Assembly (NCBI GenBank): GCA_001774245.1
Contig: MEZF01000028.1
Coordinates: 1-9,853 of the forward strand
Length of the DNA stretch: 9,853 bases
Source of the DNA: Candidatus Bathyarchaeota archaeon RBG_13_52_12
Lineage (GTDB): Archaea > Thermoproteota > Bathyarchaeia > TCS64
Direction of reading: 5' to 3'
This document shows positions 6,520 through 9,853 of the stretch, piece after piece. Under the pieces are notes generated by a model. It did no database searches and had not been told where the DNA came from. It saw only the letters and a list, made by a program, of their open reading frames with translations. The stretch's first letter is position 1; each line of letters begins with the position of its first letter. Position numbers and translations under genes: made by a program.

Positions 6520-7641
6520 CTAACCAACGGCCTCGATCAGTCGGTCGACGTCCCCACGTGTGTTGTAGAAGTGGGCGGAGACCCTTATATGGCCGCCATG
6601 TGCAGCGCGCCCGGTGACTTTAATCTTCCTCTTCTTAAGCCTCTCCGCGAGGTCGACAGCGCCGTTCTGCATATAGCTGACGACTGGGGACTTATTGCCC
6701 TTCGGCGTCCAGAGCTCTTTCCCGATTTCGTCAAGCCGCTTGTATAGGTAACCCGTCGTGTCCAGCACCCTCTTCTCGACGTAGTCCATTCCGATACTGT
6801 TCAGGTACTTTAGCGACTCCTCGAGGGCATAGACGCCCTGGAAGTTAATGGTGCCATACTCGAACTTCTCCGCCGTGTCGGAGGGGGTTGGCTCCTCCGC
6901 ATGCGCCCCCTCCCAGATCTGGTTCTTCCACCCTGTCCGATCAGGGGTGAGCCCCTCGATGGACTCAGAGTCAACGTAGAGGAAGGCGAGTCCCGCTGGA
7001 CCCATCAGGTACTTATATGGGGCGACGGAGACATAATCCGCTTTATCCTTCTTGTAGTCGACCCTCAAAGCCCCCACCGCCTGAGTAGCATCTACGAGGA
7101 GCTTCGCGCCATGGGCGTGGGCGATGTCAGCCAATTCCTTTAGGTTAGCCCTGAAGCCATTCACATAGCTCACCTGGCTCACCTGAACGAGCCTCGTCCT
7201 ATCGTCAACGAGCTTCTCGAGGTCCGCAACGTCAAAACTACCTTTAACTGGTTTCCAGACGCGTGACTCCACTCCATTTCGCCTAGTTGTATAGGTCTCG
7301 AGAGGGTTGTGCTCCCACTCGGGGAAGACCACGTTGTCTCCCTTCTTCCACTTGGTCCCATTAGTGACAATGTTGAGGCCGGAACCCGTGCACATAGTGT
7401 AGGCTATCTCCCTCGGGGAGACACCGACGAAAGCCGCGATCATACCCCTGACTCTCTCCGCCCTCTCCAGCCAGCCGGAGAGGATCGTCCTGTTCCCTAC
7501 ATCGAAGCTGAACCACTCATCCGCCCAAAGGTCGTAGCCCTGCCTGACTTGCCGAGGCATCAACCCCACGAAGGCGTTGTCAAGGTAAACCCAATCTCTT
7601 AAGGCGGGGAAGTCCTTCCTGATCTCCTCTATGGTCACCAT
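6520..7641 (-). CDS. Class V aminotransferase-fold PLP enzyme
   Basis: This is a 373-residue PLP enzyme of the class V group (cysteine desulfurase, kynureninase and isopenicillin N epimerase relatives). YLDNAF at residues 19-24 is the usual N-terminal motif. TGSGLN at 85-90 should hold the phosphate, and EHN at 110-112 stacks over the cofactor. Asp184 in LLVDATQAVGA pairs with the pyridine nitrogen, and Lys210 in APYKYLMGPAG is the Schiff-base lysine. Arg353 in HIRVS is placed to bind a substrate carboxylate. The only cysteine is Cys84, so the mobile-loop catalytic Cys of IscS/SufS desulfurases is missing (GRAAHGG stands in that region). It may be an epimerase, lyase or aminotransferase, and the substrate is unknown. 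It is convergent with the ThDP gene (5-bp gap) and divergent from the deacylase gene. A TATA element 25 nt before ATG 7641 supports the start. Confidence 0.9.
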   Translation of the reverse strand: MVTIEEIRKDFPALRDWVYLDNAFVGLMPRQVRQGYDLWADEWFSFDVGNRTILSGWLERAERVRGMIAAFVGVSPREIAYTMCTGSGLNIVTNGTKWKKGDNVVFPEWEHNPLETYTTRRNGVESRVWKPVKGSFDVADLEKLVDDRTRLVQVSQVSYVNGFRANLKELADIAHAHGAKLLVDATQAVGALRVDYKKDKADYVSVAPYKYLMGPAGLAFLYVDSESIEGLTPDRTGWKNQIWEGAHAEEPTPSDTAEKFEYGTINFQGVYALEESLKYLNSIGMDYVEKRVLDTTGYLYKRLDEIGKELWTPKGNKSPVVSYMQNGAVDLAERLKKRKIKVTGRAAHGGHIRVSAHFYNTRGDVDRLIEAVG

Positions 7642-7661
7642 CTAAATCATCATGGGGGCTG

Positions 7662-7669
7662 TAATATTT
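7662..7669 (-). promoter_or_regulatory. TATA box for the class V PLP enzyme gene
   Basis: AAATATTA on the minus strand is centred about 25 nt upstream of ATG 7641. No SD sequence lies in between, so the message is probably leaderless. Confidence 0.5.
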
Positions 7670-7719
7670 GATACCAGACGCCGGAAATCCTAAACGGCGC
7701 CACGGCTGACACTCAATCT

Positions 7720-8196
7720 ATGTCGAAGAGGTCACCGGTCACACCCGCCACCAACTTCCTCGATAAACTGGGGATAACTTATGCAAAGCATACCTACGAT
7801 TACCAGAGAAAAGGGAGCGACGTAGCCGCGGATGGCCTCGGCGTCGGACTCCACGATGTCATAAAGACGCTGATCATGCAGAGGGACGGTGGTGAGCCCA
7901 TGATCGTTCTCCAGCACGGGGACAAGGAGGTGAGTCTTAAGGAACTCGCACGCCAGATCGGGGCCAAGAATGTAGAAGCCTGTGAGGTTAAGGACGCTCA
8001 GCGGCACACCGGGCACCTCGTGGGAGGCATAAGCCCCTTCGGTACAAAGCGGCAGATGCCTGTCTACGCCGAGGAGACCATTCTCCAACTGATTAGGTTC
8101 TACATAAATGGAGGACACCGGGGCTTTGTTCTTGAGATGACCCCAGCCGAACTCATGAAAGCCCTTAAAGTGATCCCCGTCAAGGTGGCCAGATAG
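7720..8196 (+). CDS. ybaK: YbaK/EbsC-family aminoacyl-tRNA deacylase (Cys-tRNA(Pro)-type)
   Basis: Bacterial YbaK removes cysteine wrongly charged on tRNA(Pro), acting in trans in the cytoplasm. This 158-residue protein has the standard single-domain length. Visible family blocks are the VTPATNFLDKLGI N-terminus, KHTYDY at 23-28, VIKTL at 47-51 with Lys49 in the place of the conserved essential lysine, the GGISPFG loop at 102-108, and the YINGGHRG segment at 128-135. Assignment to the YbaK branch rather than the ProX or free INS branch rests on the close resemblance of these blocks to bacterial YbaK as I recall it. Substrate specificity in Archaea is inferred. It starts at ATG 7720, 78 bp from the divergent PLP gene. 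Upstream TATA sequence is weak (around 7690-7697), so this promoter is uncertain. The amidohydrolase follows in the same direction after 110 bp but has its own promoter signal. Confidence 0.92.
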   Translation: MSKRSPVTPATNFLDKLGITYAKHTYDYQRKGSDVAADGLGVGLHDVIKTLIMQRDGGEPMIVLQHGDKEVSLKELARQIGAKNVEACEVKDAQRHTGHLVGGISPFGTKRQMPVYAEETILQLIRFYINGGHRGFVLEMTPAELMKALKVIPVKVAR

Positions 8197-8200
8197 GGGC

Positions 8201-8273
8201 CACATCTTTAGGCAATCGACCATTCTTAGCCATTCAGATGGATCGAATTTGTCATGTAGCAATCGAAGATGTG
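8201..8273. repeat. Nested repeats in the 110-bp gap before the amidohydrolase gene
   Basis: CACATCTT (8201-8208) and AAGATGTG (8266-8273) form a perfect 8-bp inverted repeat, the second arm directly abutting the TATA box. Inside, GCAATCGA occurs twice (8212-8219 and 8259-8266), and CCATTC occurs twice 10 bp apart (8220-8225, 8230-8235), one helical turn. These may be regulator sites. They lie upstream of the expected transcript start, so they would not fold in the amidohydrolase message. Confidence 0.35.
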
Positions 8274-8281
8274 AAATATAA
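8274..8281 (+). promoter_or_regulatory. TATA box for the amidohydrolase gene
   Basis: AAATATAA is a strong archaeal TATA match centred about 29 nt before TTG 8307. It supports independent, probably leaderless transcription and the TTG start. Confidence 0.6.
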
Positions 8282-8306
8282 TGGAGCGCACAAATACGGG
8301 ACCTAA

Positions 8307-9743
8307 TTGGCGGATATCTACATTAAGAACGGCTTCCTGCTCACGATGAGGGGTGAAGGGCTAGGCACCATAGAGGACGGTGCCCTCGCCGTTGAGGGGC
8401 AGGACATAGTAGCGGTTGGGAAGACCCACGAACTCGATAAGAAATATGGGAACTCTAAGAGGGTGATTGATGCTAAAAGCAAAGCGATCCTACCTGGCTT
8501 CGTTGATGTCCACATTCACACCGGTCACACCATCATCCGTGGCGAGGCACAGGACGTTCCAGAGATTGAATGGATGCTTAAGGCGATGGCACCCTTCGGA
8601 AAATACATCACTCCGCAGCACAGCATCGCCGCTGGGGCTCTCGGTGTACTAGAGGGTGTTAAGAGTGGCGTAACCACCTACGGTGAGATCGGTATCAACG
8701 AGGGTCAAGTGGCAGAGAAGGTCTTCATACCCTCCGGGGTCCGCGCTAATATCGCTGATACAGTCAACGAGATAGGCCCTAATAGTCGTCCGGACGCCAA
8801 CAAGCTCTACATCTTCGACACCTCCCTCGGTGAGCAGAAGATGAAAGCTGCCATTGACCTCGTAGAGAGATGGGACGGCGCAGGTGATGGGCGCATCAGC
8901 TGTATCTTCAGCCCGCACGGGGCCGATATGATGAGTAAGGATCTTCTTCTCCGCGTCAAGGAGGAGGCTGTTAAGCGGGGTAAGCTCAGCCACATACATG
9001 TCGCTCAGGGGGGGCGCGAGGCTATACAGATTAAGCTTCGCCATCATACGACGACGATCAAGTACCTCGACTCCTTAGGATTCCTTGACGACAAGGTTAT
9101 CGCAGCACATTGCCACCAAACTACCGATGACGAGGTCTCAATCATCGCAGAGCGAGGTGTTCGTTACGCGAGCTGCCCCGCCAGCATCGCCCTAATCGAC
9201 GGTATAGTCCCGCCCCTTGCCCTGTTCCTACAGCGGGGGGGCAGATATGCAGGACTGGGCAGCGACCAGGCCCCTGGAAGCACAGGCCACAATATGCTTG
9301 TAGGAATGAAGATGGCGGCTCTCCTAAACAAGGTCCGTCACAGGGACCCCACCGTGCTCCCCGCATGGCAGATGCTTCGCATAGCCACAATAGAAGGCGC
9401 CAACACAATAGGCCTCGGAAACAAGATTGGGAGCCTCGAAAAGGGGAAGAAAGCTGACTTGATAATAATGGACCTCAAGGCTCCTCATATGGTTCCTACA
9501 ATCACCCGCCCCGTCCGAAACGTCGCCCCTAACATAGTTTACTACAGCCGAGGCGATGAGGTCGAGACCGTTATAGTAAATGGCCGATTCGTCGTAGATG
9601 GGAGGCGCTGCGTTACCCTTGATGAGAAGGAGGTAATGAAGAAGGCGCAGGCGGCAGCGGATGAAGTCACCGCTAGGGCTGCAGACGACTTCATGGCTGC
9701 AGACAGTTACCTAGCCAAGGCGGTGAAGAGAGGACTCCTCTAA
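8307..9743 (+). CDS. Metal-dependent amidohydrolase of the deaminase/chlorohydrolase (TRZ/ATZ, MTA/SAH deaminase-like) type
   Basis: The enzyme has the amidohydrolase TIM-barrel flanked by a beta-sandwich (MADIYIKNGFLLTM at the N-terminus; KADLIIMDL to VNGRFV at the C-terminus). Metal ligands are visible as His69-x-His71 (VDVHIHTGH), His231 (HIHVAQ), His268 (AAHCHQ) and Asp320 (GSDQAPGS). His204 in FSPHG fits the substrate-side position of this group. The HxxE motif that normally carries a catalytic glutamate reads HVAQ, so Gln234 replaces it. The family mostly deaminates or dechlorinates purine-, triazine- or adenosine-like rings; the substrate here is unknown, and the Gln makes a standard deaminase mechanism doubtful. 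TTG at 8307 is the start: a stop codon (TAA) is immediately upstream, and the first residues form the conserved opening strand. The next ATG (8346) would remove it. The C-terminal 45 residues are Ala-rich and helical. Its length of 478 residues is near the usual 420-480. Confidence 0.92.
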   Translation: MADIYIKNGFLLTMRGEGLGTIEDGALAVEGQDIVAVGKTHELDKKYGNSKRVIDAKSKAILPGFVDVHIHTGHTIIRGEAQDVPEIEWMLKAMAPFGKYITPQHSIAAGALGVLEGVKSGVTTYGEIGINEGQVAEKVFIPSGVRANIADTVNEIGPNSRPDANKLYIFDTSLGEQKMKAAIDLVERWDGAGDGRISCIFSPHGADMMSKDLLLRVKEEAVKRGKLSHIHVAQGGREAIQIKLRHHTTTIKYLDSLGFLDDKVIAAHCHQTTDDEVSIIAERGVRYASCPASIALIDGIVPPLALFLQRGGRYAGLGSDQAPGSTGHNMLVGMKMAALLNKVRHRDPTVLPAWQMLRIATIEGANTIGLGNKIGSLEKGKKADLIIMDLKAPHMVPTITRPVRNVAPNIVYYSRGDEVETVIVNGRFVVDGRRCVTLDEKEVMKKAQAAADEVTARAADDFMAADSYLAKAVKRGLL

Positions 9744-9853
9744 GTCCTCAGGTGTGCTCTGAGGAAAGTCTCGAGGCCCTGCCGCCCGACGGCGCCCAAG
9801 ACCTGATCCACCTGACGGCCACCCTTAAAGAGGATGAAGTTCGGAATGCTCAT
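9740..9853 (-). CDS. Thioredoxin-fold protein, C-terminal end (runs off right edge)
   Basis: The reverse strand is open from the window edge to TAG at 9740-9742, giving 37 residues. The segment MSIPNFILFKGGRQVD carries the thioredoxin cis-proline motif (SIP), the following strand and the Gly-rich turn. It is followed by the final helix (RQGLETFLRAH). This is the last third of a thioredoxin, a protein that uses a CxxC site to reduce disulfides; the CxxC lies outside the window. The Met at the edge is probably internal, because SIP is normally preceded by a hydrophobic residue in mid-protein. The gene is convergent with the amidohydrolase gene and the two stop codons overlap. Identity rests on a short stretch, so a thioredoxin-like domain in a larger protein is possible. 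Confidence 0.75.
   Translation of the reverse strand: MSIPNFILFKGGRQVDQVLGAVGRQGLETFLRAHLRT
9745..9765. terminator. Hairpin just past the amidohydrolase stop
   Basis: TCCTCAG (9745-9751) and CTGAGGA (9759-9765) form a perfect 7-bp stem with a 7-nt loop, starting 2 nt after the amidohydrolase stop. It lies inside the C-terminal codons of the thioredoxin-like gene. No T-run follows on either strand, so it is not a classical terminator. It could act in RNA 3'-end formation, or be chance. Confidence 0.3.

Noticed and set aside
7732..8262. Long minus-strand open frame (176 codons) covering the ybaK gene
   Set aside because: It is antisense to a gene with clear family motifs. Its composition shows mirror codon bias, and it matches no known fold by eye.
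8649..9047. Minus-strand open frame (132 codons) inside the amidohydrolase gene
   Set aside because: It lies wholly antisense to conserved amidohydrolase motifs and has no start signal.

Overview
The window looks like chromosomal DNA of an archaeon, probably an uncultivated TACK-type lineage (Bathyarchaeia or a relative; the lineage is a guess from gene style). Evidence for Archaea: several genes have a TATA-like box centred about 26-29 nt upstream of an ATG or TTG with no room for a leader, TTG starts are used, and there is a four-domain ferredoxin-dependent 2-oxoacid oxidoreductase with archaeal gene order. Base composition is moderate (estimated by eye at slightly over 50% GC) and coding is dense. 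No gene-free stretch exceeds 300 bases; the longest is about 225 bp.

Layout. 1-205 (-): N-terminal part of an unknown membrane protein running off the left edge. 339-1139 (-): a D12-class DNA adenine methyltransferase with no restriction enzyme in view. 1228-1491 (+): a small protein with two membrane segments. 1581-4564 (-): a tight three-gene operon, porGD-porA-porB in order of transcription, encoding a pyruvate/2-oxoacid:ferredoxin oxidoreductase whose gamma and delta subunits are fused. 4790-6514 (+): an acetolactate-synthase-like thiamine-diphosphate enzyme, divergent from the por operon. 6520-7641 (-): a class V PLP enzyme, convergent with the preceding gene and 5 bp from it. 7720-8196 (+): a YbaK/EbsC-type aminoacyl-tRNA deacylase, divergent from the PLP gene. 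8307-9743 (+): a metal-dependent amidohydrolase of the deaminase/chlorohydrolase type with a TTG start. 9740-9853 (-): the C-terminal end of a thioredoxin-fold protein, entering from the right edge and overlapping the amidohydrolase stop codon.

How the genes may work together. The centre is 2-oxoacid chemistry: one ferredoxin-linked oxidative decarboxylase and one non-oxidative ThDP enzyme share a control region, next to a PLP enzyme that could make or use oxoacids or amino acids. This is inference from neighbourhood. The substrates of the ThDP enzyme, the PLP enzyme and the amidohydrolase cannot be read from the sequence. Genes come in divergent pairs with short promoter regions and in convergent pairs that abut or overlap. 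I see no CRISPR array, transposase, prophage, rRNA or tRNA, and no clear new defence or mobile system. The most notable oddity is the amidohydrolase, which has glutamine where the HxxE motif of the family normally has its catalytic glutamate.
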